Of a stretch of 64,000 nucleotides of DNA, positions 47,758 to 57,900 are shown in pieces. The stretch covers positions 744,001 through 808,000 of the forward strand of contig NZ_JAAKGS010000002.1 of assembly GCF_011043555.1 (NCBI RefSeq). Reading direction: 5' to 3'. The number at the start of each line of letters is the position of its first letter. Position 1 is the first letter of the stretch. Below the pieces are notes generated by a model. That model made no database searches. It was given only the letters and a program-made list of their open reading frames with translations, and had not been told where the DNA came from. Origin of the DNA: Sphingobacterium sp. SGR-19. Its GTDB lineage: Bacteria > Bacteroidota > Bacteroidia > Sphingobacteriales > Sphingobacteriaceae. The translations under genes and the position numbers were made by a program.

Positions 47758-50265
47758 ATGATGACGAGACAATGGTTAATTGTTTTTTGCCTTATTTTTT
47801 CCAATGCAATACTGTATGCACAATCGGACGATGTATTTGTGTCCGAGGATCCGGCGAAGGGATACCTGACCCTGATAAAAGAAGGACAGCCACTTTCGCT
47901 GCAGGTGGATCCCCAGGATGATAAAGGTGTTTTGCGTGCCGTCGAAAGTTTACAACAAGATTTTGAAAAAGTAGCCGGAAAACAGGCCGAGGTGGCGTCT
48001 GGAGCGAAGTCGGCTATTTGGATCGGGACGGTCGGGCAATCTACGTTAATTGATGGTTTGATTACTAAAGGACGACTCTCCAAGGAAGAGATGGCCGGGA
48101 AGCGAGAGAAATTTATCATTACGGTGGTGGAACAACCCGCGCCGGGTGTTGAATCGGCCTTGGTTATAGCTGGTAGCGATAAAAGAGGGACGATTTATGG
48201 CATCTACGAATTATCTGAACAAATGGGCGTATCGCCTTGGTATTATTGGGCGGACGTTCCCGTGACGCGTAAAGCAAATTTATACGTAAAGCCGGGTATC
48301 TATACGGATGGAGAGCCTGTCGTACAATATCGTGGTATCTTTCTCAACGATGAATACCCCGCGTTAACGCGCTGGGTCAACCATACCTTCGGAGGCTATA
48401 ACAGCCAATTTTACGAAACTGTTTTTGAACTGATCCTCCGTTTGAAAGGGAACTTTTTGTGGCCGGCGATGTGGGGGAATGCTTTTTACGACGATGACCC
48501 GAAAAATGGCGTATTGGCCAACGAGATGGGTATCGTGATGAGTACTTCGCATCACGAACCCATGGCGCGTGCACAACAGGAATGGAAACGTCATGGCAAT
48601 GGCGGCGTTTGGGACTACAGCAAAAATAAAAAGGGGCTTCAGGATTTTTGGCGGGGCGGTATGGAACGTACCAAAAATTGGGAAACGTTTATCACAATCG
48701 CGATGCGCGGCGATGGCGATGAGCCGATGAGCGATGAGCAGAATACCAGTTTATTGGAAGAGATCGTAAGCGACCAACGTAAAATTATTCAACAAGTCAC
48801 GGGAAAGAAACCAGAACGTACTCCGCAAGTTTGGGCGCTATATAAGGAAGTTCAGGATTATTACGACGATGGGATGCGTGTACCAGATGATGTCACTTTG
48901 CTCTTCTGTGATGATAATTGGGGAAATGTGCGTAAGCTCCCTGCATTGGATGCCAAACCCCGAAAGGGCGGGTACGGCATGTATTATCATTTTGATTATG
49001 TTGGCGGGCCACGGAATACTAAATGGCTTAATGTGAGTCAGATATCCCGTGTATGGGAACAGATGAACTTAACTTATGCCCATGGCGTCGACAAGATTTG
49101 GGTAGTCAATGTGGGAGACCTGAAGCCGATGGAGTACCCCATCTCCTTTTTCCTCGATATGGCTTGGGATCCAACGCGTTTTAATCCCGCTAACCTGTTG
49201 GCACATACCGAGGAATGGTGTGCGCAGCAATTTGGCGAGCAATATGCAAAGGAAGCTGCTCGGTTAATTGATATGTATACAAAGTTCAACCATCGCGTGA
49301 CGCCCGAATTATTGAACCATCGAACTTATAGTTTAGAAAACTATAACGAATTTGAGACGGTCGTACAAGAATATCGCCAGTTGCTGGTTGACGCCTTGCG
49401 CTTGTATAACCAACTGCCGAATGCATATAAGGATACTTTTGACCAATTGGTACTTTTCCCTATTAATGGGATGTCAAACCTATACGATATGTATTATGCG
49501 CAGGCACAAAATGCCGTCTATGCAAGTAAGAACGATATACGGGCCAACTACTGGGCGGATCAAGTTAAAAAGGGCTTTGAGCGCGATTCCTTATTAACCT
49601 TACATTTCAATACCCTTTCCGATGGGAAATGGAAGCATATGATGGATCAGGTGCGTATCGGTTACAGCAGCTGGAACAATCCGCCGCATAGCGTTCTGCC
49701 GAAGGTAACGTATATCGATTCAAGCGCTGTACAAACTGATAGCAAGATTTTTGTGGAAGCGGACGGCTATGTATCGATCGAAGCCATGAACTTCCACCAT
49801 GCAAACCATGCTGAGCAGGTCAGGTGGACGGAGATACCGAACCTTGGTAAAACCGCTTCCGCGATCACGACACTACCCGTCACCGCGCCATTGGACGAAC
49901 AAGTATACTTAGAGTACAAGGTCGACGTGCAATCGACCGGACGGGCAAAGCTCATTGTATTAACCTCACCAACTTTAAATTATAATGCCAATCAGGGCCT
50001 GCGTTATGCCGTTTCCATCAATGGTGGTCAAGAGCAAATACTCAATATAAATGGCCATTACAAAGGCGAGTTGGGACGTTGGCAAGCCAATCGCATTATC
50101 GAAAATGTCACTGAGCATGATTTTCCCGAAGCGGGCGAATATAGTATTCGTATCCGACCTTTAGAACAGGGTATCGTCATTCAAAAAATCATGCTGGATT
50201 TTGACGGATTGAAACCTTCTTATCTTGGTGCACCCGAGAGTACACAACGTATAGTCAAATTATAA
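47758..50265 (+). CDS. GH115 xylan alpha-1,2-glucuronidase
   Basis: An 835-residue exported enzyme (signal about 1-22; a second ATG one codon on is equally possible). GH115 enzymes remove (4-O-methyl-)glucuronic acid from internal or terminal xylose of glucuronoxylan. Family stretches include RGIFLNDEYPALTRWVNHTFGGYNSQFYETVFELILRLKGNFLWPAMWGNAFYDDDP, VMSTSHHEPMARAQ, FCDDNWGN and YYHFDYVGGPRNTKWLN. The C-terminal ~170 residues form a beta-sandwich (EADGYVSIEAMNF) that helps bind substrate. First gene of the long operon, 296 bp from the HTCS gene. Confidence 0.92.
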   Translation: MMTRQWLIVFCLIFSNAILYAQSDDVFVSEDPAKGYLTLIKEGQPLSLQVDPQDDKGVLRAVESLQQDFEKVAGKQAEVASGAKSAIWIGTVGQSTLIDGLITKGRLSKEEMAGKREKFIITVVEQPAPGVESALVIAGSDKRGTIYGIYELSEQMGVSPWYYWADVPVTRKANLYVKPGIYTDGEPVVQYRGIFLNDEYPALTRWVNHTFGGYNSQFYETVFELILRLKGNFLWPAMWGNAFYDDDPKNGVLANEMGIVMSTSHHEPMARAQQEWKRHGNGGVWDYSKNKKGLQDFWRGGMERTKNWETFITIAMRGDGDEPMSDEQNTSLLEEIVSDQRKIIQQVTGKKPERTPQVWALYKEVQDYYDDGMRVPDDVTLLFCDDNWGNVRKLPALDAKPRKGGYGMYYHFDYVGGPRNTKWLNVSQISRVWEQMNLTYAHGVDKIWVVNVGDLKPMEYPISFFLDMAWDPTRFNPANLLAHTEEWCAQQFGEQYAKEAARLIDMYTKFNHRVTPELLNHRTYSLENYNEFETVVQEYRQLLVDALRLYNQLPNAYKDTFDQLVLFPINGMSNLYDMYYAQAQNAVYASKNDIRANYWADQVKKGFERDSLLTLHFNTLSDGKWKHMMDQVRIGYSSWNNPPHSVLPKVTYIDSSAVQTDSKIFVEADGYVSIEAMNFHHANHAEQVRWTEIPNLGKTASAITTLPVTAPLDEQVYLEYKVDVQSTGRAKLIVLTSPTLNYNANQGLRYAVSINGGQEQILNINGHYKGELGRWQANRIIENVTEHDFPEAGEYSIRIRPLEQGIVIQKIMLDFDGLKPSYLGAPESTQRIVKL

Positions 50266-50292
50266 AACATAAACAATTGATAACCTTATATA

Positions 50293-51702
50293 ATGAACGC
50301 AGAAACACGTTTGGTTAACGAATCAAAAGGCTTTTATAAGCTCTCTCATGTACAACGTATCGGTTTCGGATCAGGCGATCTGGCCCAAAACCTTATCTAC
50401 CAAACGGTTTCGATGTACTTGCTTATTTTTTACACAAATGTTTTCGGCATTTCTGCAGGCGCAGCCGGAGTCATGTTTTTGGTTGTACGCATTGTCGATG
50501 TAATATGGGATCCCATTGTAGGTGCTTTCGTCGATAAGCATAATCCGAAAATGGGGAAATACCGATCCTACCTTGTTTTAGGAGGTATACCACTCACCGG
50601 ATTTGCTATCCTTTGTTTCTGGAACGGATTTTCCGGCTCGCTCGTATATGCTTATGTGACCTATGTAGGACTGTCGATGCTCTACACCTTGATCAATGTC
50701 CCTTATGGCGCACTCAATGCTTCCCTGACACGCGATACGGACGAGATCACAAAACTGACATCGGCACGTATGTTTATGGCGAACTTGGGTGGACTTGCCG
50801 TAGGATACGGTGTGCCGATCATGGTGCAATATTTTTCACCGGATGGGAAGATCAACTCTCGGGAATCAGGCGAGGCTTGGTTTATCACGATGACGATCTA
50901 CGCGCTGGTAGGCTTTGCTTTGCTACTGTTTTGTTACACGCAAACCAAGGAACGGGTCGTTATGGATGAGAAAGACACCGAAAAAGTGCAAGTGTCCGAT
51001 CTTTGGGTCGAGTTCAAACATAATGGTCCGCTAAGGGTGCTGGCTTTCTTTTTCATTACTGCATTTGCCATGATGGCTATTGGGAATTCTGCCGGATCCT
51101 ATTATATGATCTATAATGTACAAGCTCCAGAAATGCTACCCTACTTCATGGCATTAGGTTCCATTCCGGCATTTATCTTTATGCCCTTAGTACCAGCTAT
51201 CAAGCGGGCCATCGGCAAGAAACAGATGTTTTACGTTTTCCTCACCATTGCTATCGTGGGGATGGTTATGCTATATGTCATATCAATCGTTCCGTCATTA
51301 AAAGGCCAGATTTGGTTAGTTCTCGTCGCACAATTCATAAAGTCGACCGGCATCATTGTCGCCACCGGCTATATGTGGGCTTTGGTTCCGGAGGTAATAT
51401 CGTATGGAGAACATGCAACAGGTAAACGGATTTCCGGTATCGTTAATGCGCTGACCGGGATTTTTTACAAAGCGGGAATGGCTTTAGGTGGCGTGGTGCC
51501 CGGCTTGGTATTGGCGTATGTTGGTTTTGACAAGGATAACATATTGAAGCAATCTGCATTCGCGGAGCAAGGAATCTTATGGCTCGTCGCTATTATTCCT
51601 GCAATCTTATTGATCGTCGCCATGTTTATCATCTCGAAATATAAATTAGAGGATGATCTCATCGATAAAATTAATTATGAAATAGAAAATAGACACAAAT
51701 AG
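50293..51702 (+). CDS. GPH-family (MFS superfamily) sugar:cation symporter
   Basis: A 469-residue inner membrane protein with 12 predicted helices and the GPH features GDLAQNLIYQTVSMYLLIFYTNVFG, WDPIVGAFVDKHNPKMGKYRSYLVLG and a cytoplasmic C-terminal end. GPH symporters import pentosides and hexuronides with Na+ or H+; relatives include XylP and XynB. Between the GH115 and GH10 genes (27 bp before, 22 bp after), it probably carries xylo-oligosaccharides or aldouronic acids into the cytosol, where the unexported GH43 can act. Confidence 0.94.
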   Translation: MNAETRLVNESKGFYKLSHVQRIGFGSGDLAQNLIYQTVSMYLLIFYTNVFGISAGAAGVMFLVVRIVDVIWDPIVGAFVDKHNPKMGKYRSYLVLGGIPLTGFAILCFWNGFSGSLVYAYVTYVGLSMLYTLINVPYGALNASLTRDTDEITKLTSARMFMANLGGLAVGYGVPIMVQYFSPDGKINSRESGEAWFITMTIYALVGFALLLFCYTQTKERVVMDEKDTEKVQVSDLWVEFKHNGPLRVLAFFFITAFAMMAIGNSAGSYYMIYNVQAPEMLPYFMALGSIPAFIFMPLVPAIKRAIGKKQMFYVFLTIAIVGMVMLYVISIVPSLKGQIWLVLVAQFIKSTGIIVATGYMWALVPEVISYGEHATGKRISGIVNALTGIFYKAGMALGGVVPGLVLAYVGFDKDNILKQSAFAEQGILWLVAIIPAILLIVAMFIISKYKLEDDLIDKINYEIENRHK

Positions 51703-51724
51703 TAAGAAAGAAAGATCAATCATC

Positions 51725-52864
51725 ATGAATATAGTAAAAACGATAATTTTAGCTGGAATCGCTACGTGGAGTATCGGTTGCACATCAACAAACTCGCAGG
51801 TCACGCAGAAGAAGGAAGCGGCGACATTTAAAGAGGCGTATGCTGATCGGTTCTATATCGGGACAGCCCTGAACTTAGAACAGATTTGGGAACGTAATCC
51901 CGTTGCTGAAAAAGTAGTCCAGGAGCAATTTAATTCGATCGTGGCCGAAAACTGCATGAAGAGCATGTTTATGCAACCGCGGGAAGGAGAATTTTATTTT
52001 AAGGATGCCGACCAATTTGTTGCATACGGTGAAAAGCGCAATATGCATATGGTGGGGCATACCTTAATATGGCATTCCCAGGCGCCGAGATGGTTTTTCA
52101 CAGATAAAGAGGGAAAAGACGTATCGCGTGAGGTGATGATCGAAAGAATGCGGAACCATATCCACACGGTAGTTTCCCGATATAAAGGACGTGTCCATGG
52201 ATGGGATGTGGTGAATGAGGCGATTCTGGATAACGGCGAATATCGTAAAAGCAAGTTTTACGAGATAATCGGGGAAGAATTTATTCCGTTAGCCTTTCAG
52301 TTTGCCAAAGAGGCGGATCCAGAAGCTGAATTATATTATAACGATTATTCCACGGCCATCCCCGCTAAACGTAAGGGCATTGTGGAAATGGCAAAGAAAC
52401 TACAGGCTGCCGGAATTAAAATCGATGGCCTGGGCATGCAGGAACATCACGGATTGACCCACGCTTCCATAGAGGAAACCGAACAGACCATTTTAGATTT
52501 TGCGGCTTTAGGGGTGAAAGTTATGGTGACGGAAATGGATATATCGGTACTTCCGCATGCCCGACGTCATGTCGGAGCAGAATTGACGGATACGGCCGCT
52601 TATAAGCAGACTTTAGATCCGTATCAAGAAGAATTACCGGAAGGCAAGATGCATGAATTGGGGCAGCGTTATGTCGATTTCTTTAAATTATACCTCAAGC
52701 ATCAGGATAAAATTAGTCGGGTAACCTTATGGGGCGTGGGTGACGCAGACTCATGGAAAAACAATTGGCCAATCGAAGGACGTACGGACTACCCTTTGTT
52801 GTTCGATCGTAACTACGAACCCAAGCCATTTGTTACCGATATTCTTGATTTAGCAAAAAAATAA
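51725..52864 (+). CDS. GH10 endo-1,4-beta-xylanase lipoprotein
   Basis: A 379-residue lipoprotein (SIGCTS, Cys19) with a full GH10 TIM barrel. The acid/base Glu165 is in WDVVNEAILDN and the nucleophile Glu270 in VMVTEMDIS. Other GH10 landmarks are FNSIVAENCMK, HTLIWHSQAP and YYNDYST. It is retaining and cleaves the xylan backbone, accepting decorated xylose. As a lipoprotein it should be held in the outer membrane, facing the periplasm or surface. It precedes the GH43 gene by 20 bp. Confidence 0.96.
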   Translation: MNIVKTIILAGIATWSIGCTSTNSQVTQKKEAATFKEAYADRFYIGTALNLEQIWERNPVAEKVVQEQFNSIVAENCMKSMFMQPREGEFYFKDADQFVAYGEKRNMHMVGHTLIWHSQAPRWFFTDKEGKDVSREVMIERMRNHIHTVVSRYKGRVHGWDVVNEAILDNGEYRKSKFYEIIGEEFIPLAFQFAKEADPEAELYYNDYSTAIPAKRKGIVEMAKKLQAAGIKIDGLGMQEHHGLTHASIEETEQTILDFAALGVKVMVTEMDISVLPHARRHVGAELTDTAAYKQTLDPYQEELPEGKMHELGQRYVDFFKLYLKHQDKISRVTLWGVGDADSWKNNWPIEGRTDYPLLFDRNYEPKPFVTDILDLAKK

Positions 52865-52884
52865 CCCGCATTACCTTTTTTAAT

Positions 52885-53847
52885 ATGAAAGCTTCCAGAT
52901 ATTTATTTCCGAGCGACTATATGGCGGATCCATCTGCCCACGTATTTGAAGATAAGATTTATATATACCCTTCGCACGATTGGGAAAGTGGTATTCCAGA
53001 AAACGATAATGGTGACCATTTCAATATGCGGGACTATCACGTGTTTTCGATGAATGATCCCGAAGCCGAGGTGGTCGATCACGGTGTAGCACTTTCCACG
53101 GACGATATCCCTTGGGCAGGAAGGCAACTTTGGGATTCCGACGTGGCCTATAAAGACGGTAAGTATTATATGTACTTCCCGTTGAAAGACCAAAACGATA
53201 TCTTCCGTATGGGCGTTGCGGTCAGCGACCGACCGGAAGGACCTTTTGTTCCCCAGGCAAACCCGATGAAGGGCAGCTACAGCATCGATCCTTGCGTTTT
53301 TGAAGACAATGGCGCGTATTATATGTATTTCGGCGGCATATGGGGAGGACAACTGCAATTTTATCGGGATAATAAATTGACCCCTCCTTGCGAGCTTCCG
53401 CATTTCCATGAACCGGCTCTTTGTCCGAAAATAGTAAAGTTACAGGATAATATGTTGGAGTTTGCAGAAGCACCTCGTGACGTGCTTTTACTCGATGAAG
53501 AGGGAAATCCCCTGAAACAAGGTGATACCGAACGTCGGTTTTTTGAAGCATCTTGGGTACATAAATACGGAGGAAAATATTACTTTTCATACTCTACCGG
53601 TGACACCCACTTGTTGTGTTATGCTATTGGCGATAATCCCTATGGGCCGTTTACCTACCAAGGGGTGATCATGACGCCCGTCGTAGGCTGGACGACACAC
53701 CATAGCATTCTGGAATTTAAGAATAAGTGGTACCTATTTTATCATGACGCGGTACCATCGGGCGGGAAGACTTGGTTGCGAAGCATGAAGATGGTCGAAT
53801 TGGAATATGATGAACAGGGATTAATAAAAACCATAGCAGGACAATAA
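52885..53847 (+). CDS. GH43 beta-xylosidase-like enzyme (cytoplasmic)
   Basis: A 320-residue single-domain GH43 without a signal peptide. The base is Asp15 (MADPSAH), the pKa modulator is Asp135 (SIDPCVF) and the acid is Glu221 (FFEASWV). It is a five-bladed beta propeller that inverts on beta-xylosides or alpha-L-arabinofuranosides. Being cytoplasmic, it should act on oligosaccharides brought in by the GPH symporter encoded two genes upstream. Its sequence starts MKASRYLFPSDYMADP, as in GH43 subfamily 1. It is 22 bp before the GH67 gene. Confidence 0.92.
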   Translation: MKASRYLFPSDYMADPSAHVFEDKIYIYPSHDWESGIPENDNGDHFNMRDYHVFSMNDPEAEVVDHGVALSTDDIPWAGRQLWDSDVAYKDGKYYMYFPLKDQNDIFRMGVAVSDRPEGPFVPQANPMKGSYSIDPCVFEDNGAYYMYFGGIWGGQLQFYRDNKLTPPCELPHFHEPALCPKIVKLQDNMLEFAEAPRDVLLLDEEGNPLKQGDTERRFFEASWVHKYGGKYYFSYSTGDTHLLCYAIGDNPYGPFTYQGVIMTPVVGWTTHHSILEFKNKWYLFYHDAVPSGGKTWLRSMKMVELEYDEQGLIKTIAGQ

Positions 53848-53869
53848 CTGAGAACGATAACCCGTGGTA

Positions 53870-55903
53870 ATGAGACGACTATTTTTTTTACTGATTTTAC
53901 TGTCCCCTTGTTCGCTGTTTGCAGAGGACGGGAGCCAACTTTGGTTACGATACACTCCGGTAGACAAGCATATGGTGCAACAACGCACGATCAGTCTCCA
54001 AGCTAAAGATCAAACGGCGCAGTTAGCAAAACAGGAGTTGGAAAAGTACTGGCGGGGTTCATCGATCTCGCTACGGTTGGATAAGAAAATAAAAAAATTA
54101 AGGGACGGCTATCAGATCAAAGGAGACGGAACAGGGGTGGAGGTGGTCGCCGCGAAGCCCGCGGGGCTATTGTATGCCGCTTACCATTTATTAAGGCTGC
54201 AAGAAACGGAAACAGATATCGAACATTTGGATATCGAAGAGATACCGGATTATGACATCCGCATCCTGAACCATTGGGATAATTTAGACAGGACGGTGGA
54301 GCGGGGCTATGCCGGTTATTCGTTATGGAAGTGGGACGAACTGCCGAAACAGCTATCACCGAGATACGAGCAATATGCCCGGGCTAATGCATCTATAGGC
54401 ATAAACGCTACGGTTTTAAACAATGTCAATGCTTCACCGCAAATTTTAACAGCGGACTATCTGGAAAAGGTGAAGGCGTTAGCGGATGTTTTCCGAAAGT
54501 ATGGTATAAAGGTTTATCTGTCTGCAAACTTCTCTTCGCCGAAAGTGCTGGACGGTTTGTCCGACTCCGATCCATTGCGCAAAGAGGTGCAGGATTGGTG
54601 GAAAGCAAAGGTGAAAGAAATCTATCAGCATATTCCAGATTTTGGAGGCTTTCTCGTCAAAGCAAATTCGGAAGGACAACCGGGGCCACAGGATTATGGA
54701 CGTACCCATGCGGATGGGGCGAATATGCTGGCGGATGCGTTGAAGCCGTATGGCGGACTGGTGATGTGGCGGGCTTTTGTCTATAATCCAACGGAAGAGG
54801 ACCGGGCTAAACAAGCATATCAGGAATTTGTGCCACTGGATGGCGAATTTCGGGATAACGTCATTATTCAGATCAAAAATGGCCCGGTGGATTTCCAACC
54901 GAGAGAACCATTTACACCGCTTTTTGGTGCCATGAAGAATACCGCACAAATGATCGAATTTCAGATCACGCAGGAATATTTGGGCTTTTCGAATCACTTA
55001 GCTTATCTGGCGCCGCTGTTTAAGGAAGCGTTGGACGCGGATACGTATAGCGAAGGTAAAGGAAGTACAGTAGCACGTGTTACCGACGGGAGCATTTTTA
55101 AGGGGAAAAGAACGGCGATTTCGGCCGTGGCCAACATCGGCGAAGATATGAATTGGACAGGACACCATTTTGCACAAGCGAATTGGTACGCGTTCGGGCG
55201 GCTGGCCTGGAACCACCAATTATCATCCGAAGATATCGCCAACGAATGGATTCGGCAGACCTTCACAAATGCGGCTAATTTCGTGACACCTGTACGCCAG
55301 CTCATGATGGATTCACGTGAAGCAGTTGTGGATTATATGATGCCCTTGGGTTTACATCATATTTTCGCCTTCGACCATCATTATGGTCCGGAACCTTGGG
55401 GCGACCGAAAAGGTGGTAGACCCGACTGGATGCCTTGGTATTATCATAATGCGGATACGATTGGTCTCGGTTTTGATCGCACAGCTACGGGGAGCAATGC
55501 TGTGTCTCAGTATTATCCGCCTTTGGATAGCATATATGGAAATATGGCCAGCTGTCCGGAAAACCTGTTGCTATGGTTTCACCATGTTCCGTGGACACAT
55601 ACCATGAAAAGCGGACGCACGCTATGGGCTGAACTTTGTGTTCATTATGACCGAGGTGTGCAGTGCGTACGTACATTTCAGAAAACTTGGGATAAGCTGG
55701 AACCGTATGTGGATACACAGCGATTTAAAGAGGTGCAATCCAAGCTGAAAATCCAAGCCAAGGATGCGGTCTGGTGGAAAGATGCTTGCCTGCTGTATTT
55801 TCAGACGTTTTCCAAAATGCCTATTCCGTACGAGCTCGAGCGTCCTACCCACGAATTGGAAGAATTAAAAAAAATAAAACTAAATATGAAGCAGCATAAT
55901 TAG
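53870..55903 (+). CDS. GH67 alpha-glucuronidase
   Basis: A 677-residue exported enzyme (signal about 1-19); the ATG at 53870 is preferred to a GTG at 53864. Catalytic residues match the GlcA67A scheme: acid Glu268 (KANSEGQPGP), Asp341 (GPVDFQ) and Glu369 (ITQEYLG), with the same spacing (73 and 28). GH67 removes 4-O-methyl-glucuronic acid from the non-reducing end of short xylo-oligosaccharides and complements GH115, which acts on internal positions. A signal peptide means it works in the periplasm, so the order is GH115/GH67 before import. It is 8 bp before the GH97 gene. Confidence 0.95.
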   Translation: MRRLFFLLILLSPCSLFAEDGSQLWLRYTPVDKHMVQQRTISLQAKDQTAQLAKQELEKYWRGSSISLRLDKKIKKLRDGYQIKGDGTGVEVVAAKPAGLLYAAYHLLRLQETETDIEHLDIEEIPDYDIRILNHWDNLDRTVERGYAGYSLWKWDELPKQLSPRYEQYARANASIGINATVLNNVNASPQILTADYLEKVKALADVFRKYGIKVYLSANFSSPKVLDGLSDSDPLRKEVQDWWKAKVKEIYQHIPDFGGFLVKANSEGQPGPQDYGRTHADGANMLADALKPYGGLVMWRAFVYNPTEEDRAKQAYQEFVPLDGEFRDNVIIQIKNGPVDFQPREPFTPLFGAMKNTAQMIEFQITQEYLGFSNHLAYLAPLFKEALDADTYSEGKGSTVARVTDGSIFKGKRTAISAVANIGEDMNWTGHHFAQANWYAFGRLAWNHQLSSEDIANEWIRQTFTNAANFVTPVRQLMMDSREAVVDYMMPLGLHHIFAFDHHYGPEPWGDRKGGRPDWMPWYYHNADTIGLGFDRTATGSNAVSQYYPPLDSIYGNMASCPENLLLWFHHVPWTHTMKSGRTLWAELCVHYDRGVQCVRTFQKTWDKLEPYVDTQRFKEVQSKLKIQAKDAVWWKDACLLYFQTFSKMPIPYELERPTHELEELKKIKLNMKQHN

Positions 55904-55911
55904 TCACGCTT

Positions 55912-57861
55912 ATGAATACAAATATGTTTTACCTACGTTTTTTTTTCTTATTTACTGTTCTTTTCGTGGGGAGATTGTTCGCACAGGAAGTGCCGATGGA
56001 TAGTCCGGATAAAAACCTATCGGTTTTCTGTTCCATCGACGAGGGACGACTTGTTTACACCGTTGGCTATAAAGGGAAAGTAATCTTAGAGAAGTCTCCT
56101 TTAGGTCTAGAAACGAATGAAGGTGATTTTACGGCTAATTTGCAGATTGTTGCCGTAAATACAGGTAAAATTGAAAAAGAATATGAACAAGATCGAATCA
56201 AGACTTCACATATAAGGTACCAAGCAAATGTCTTGACGTTAACCGTGGAGAATGCCGACAAAAAAAGGATGTCGGTGGTGTTTCAGGTAAGCGACAATGA
56301 CATCGCCTTTCGGTATGAACTCCCGATTTGGGGAGAACGACGGAGCGTTGTGGTAGAAAAGGAGATTACGGGCTACAGGTTTCCGAGCCATACGACATCA
56401 TTTTTGTCGAACATGATGACACCGATGACCTCATTTGCACGGACAGCACCCAGTTATGAAAGTGGTTACAGCGCAGATGCTCCTATCGCGAAAGCTAAAA
56501 ATGAATATGGGTTTGTTTTTCCGGCATTATTTAAGGTAGGCGAAGACGGTTGGGCGCTAGTTTCCGAAACGGGTGTTAGCAGCTTGTACTGTGCTTCTCA
56601 TCTCAGTGAAATATCAGAAGATGGCGTTTTTCATGTTGCTTACCCCCAGATGGCGCAAAATAACGGTTTCGGGAGTACGGGAGCCGCACTAGGTTTGCCT
56701 GGGGTTACGCCGTGGCGAACAATTACGATTGGCAGCGATTTACAACCGGTTGTCGAAACGACGATACCGTTTGATGTGGTAGAGCCTTTGTATGAGGCGT
56801 CGAAGAAATACCAGTTTGGGAAATCCACATGGAGCTGGATCGTATGGCAAGATCAAAGTATGAACTGGGATGATCAGGTGAGGTATATTGATTTAGCATC
56901 TGCTATGGGGTATCCCTATATTTTAGTGGATGCGTTTTGGGACGAAAATATTGGATACGATCGTATGAAGGATTTAGTGGACTATGCTCGTTCAAAAGAT
57001 GTAAACGTATTGCTGTGGTACAATTCCAATGGCACATTTAACGATGCACCGCAAGGCCCCCGGAATAAAATGAATACATCGATAGCGCGTAAGAAAGAGA
57101 TGAAATGGTTGCGGTCGATTGGAGTAAAGGGAATGAAAGTTGACTTTTTCGGAGGCGACAAACAGGAGACGATGCGCCTGTACGAAGATATTCTTTCCGA
57201 TGCTAACGATTTTGGTTTGATGGTTTTCTTCCATGGCGCAACATTGCCGAGAGGCTGGGAGCGAATGTATCCCAATTACGTTGGAAGTGAAGCGGTATTG
57301 GCGTCAGAAATGCTGATTTTCTCGCAACACGCCCGGGATAATGAAGCGTTTTACGCTACATTACATCCTTTTATGCGTAATAGCGTGGGAAGCATGGAAT
57401 TTGGTGGCGTTTTACTAAATAAATACCTCACGAAAGAAAACAAGGATAGAAATGAGCGTTTAACCACAGATGCTTTTCAGTTGGCTACAGCCGTGCTGTT
57501 CCAAAACCCTGTTCAACCGTTCGCTTTAACGCCGAATAACTTAACCGATGTGCCGGCTTTCGAGATCGACTTTATGAAAAACGTACCAACCACTTGGGAC
57601 GAAATTCGTTTTATAAAAGGATATCCAGGCAAGTACGTCGTCATTGCCCGCAGACATGGCGAGGCATGGTACGTTGCCGGTGTAAATGCAGAGGATAAAG
57701 CCTTAAAATTGACGTTGGATGTATCGATGCTGGGGAATAAACAAGTGACGTTGATTTCCGATGAAGCGGATGGAACGACCCTGCAGTCGGATGCTCAGAT
57801 CGATAAAACAGGCAAAGTAGCAGTCACGATTCAGCCAAAAGGTGGGGTTATTATCTTTTAA
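55912..57861 (+). CDS. GH97 glycosidase (retaining type)
   Basis: A 649-residue exported enzyme (signal about 1-25). GH97 features: N-terminal beta-supersandwich, then a TIM barrel with WSWIVWQDQSMNWDDQVRYIDLASAMGYPYILVDAFWD. The nucleophile candidate is Asp411 (GMKVDFFGG), as in the retaining alpha-galactosidase branch and unlike the inverting SusB branch with Glu at that site. Glu460 (VGSE) fits the acid/base. An alpha-galactosidase acting on xylan side chains is likely. It is 40 bp before the GH43 lipoprotein gene. Confidence 0.92.
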   Translation: MNTNMFYLRFFFLFTVLFVGRLFAQEVPMDSPDKNLSVFCSIDEGRLVYTVGYKGKVILEKSPLGLETNEGDFTANLQIVAVNTGKIEKEYEQDRIKTSHIRYQANVLTLTVENADKKRMSVVFQVSDNDIAFRYELPIWGERRSVVVEKEITGYRFPSHTTSFLSNMMTPMTSFARTAPSYESGYSADAPIAKAKNEYGFVFPALFKVGEDGWALVSETGVSSLYCASHLSEISEDGVFHVAYPQMAQNNGFGSTGAALGLPGVTPWRTITIGSDLQPVVETTIPFDVVEPLYEASKKYQFGKSTWSWIVWQDQSMNWDDQVRYIDLASAMGYPYILVDAFWDENIGYDRMKDLVDYARSKDVNVLLWYNSNGTFNDAPQGPRNKMNTSIARKKEMKWLRSIGVKGMKVDFFGGDKQETMRLYEDILSDANDFGLMVFFHGATLPRGWERMYPNYVGSEAVLASEMLIFSQHARDNEAFYATLHPFMRNSVGSMEFGGVLLNKYLTKENKDRNERLTTDAFQLATAVLFQNPVQPFALTPNNLTDVPAFEIDFMKNVPTTWDEIRFIKGYPGKYVVIARRHGEAWYVAGVNAEDKALKLTLDVSMLGNKQVTLISDEADGTTLQSDAQIDKTGKVAVTIQPKGGVIIF

Positions 57862-57900
57862 TGAACGAAGTGTTTGAAGAAATAAAAAAGAAAAAATAGG

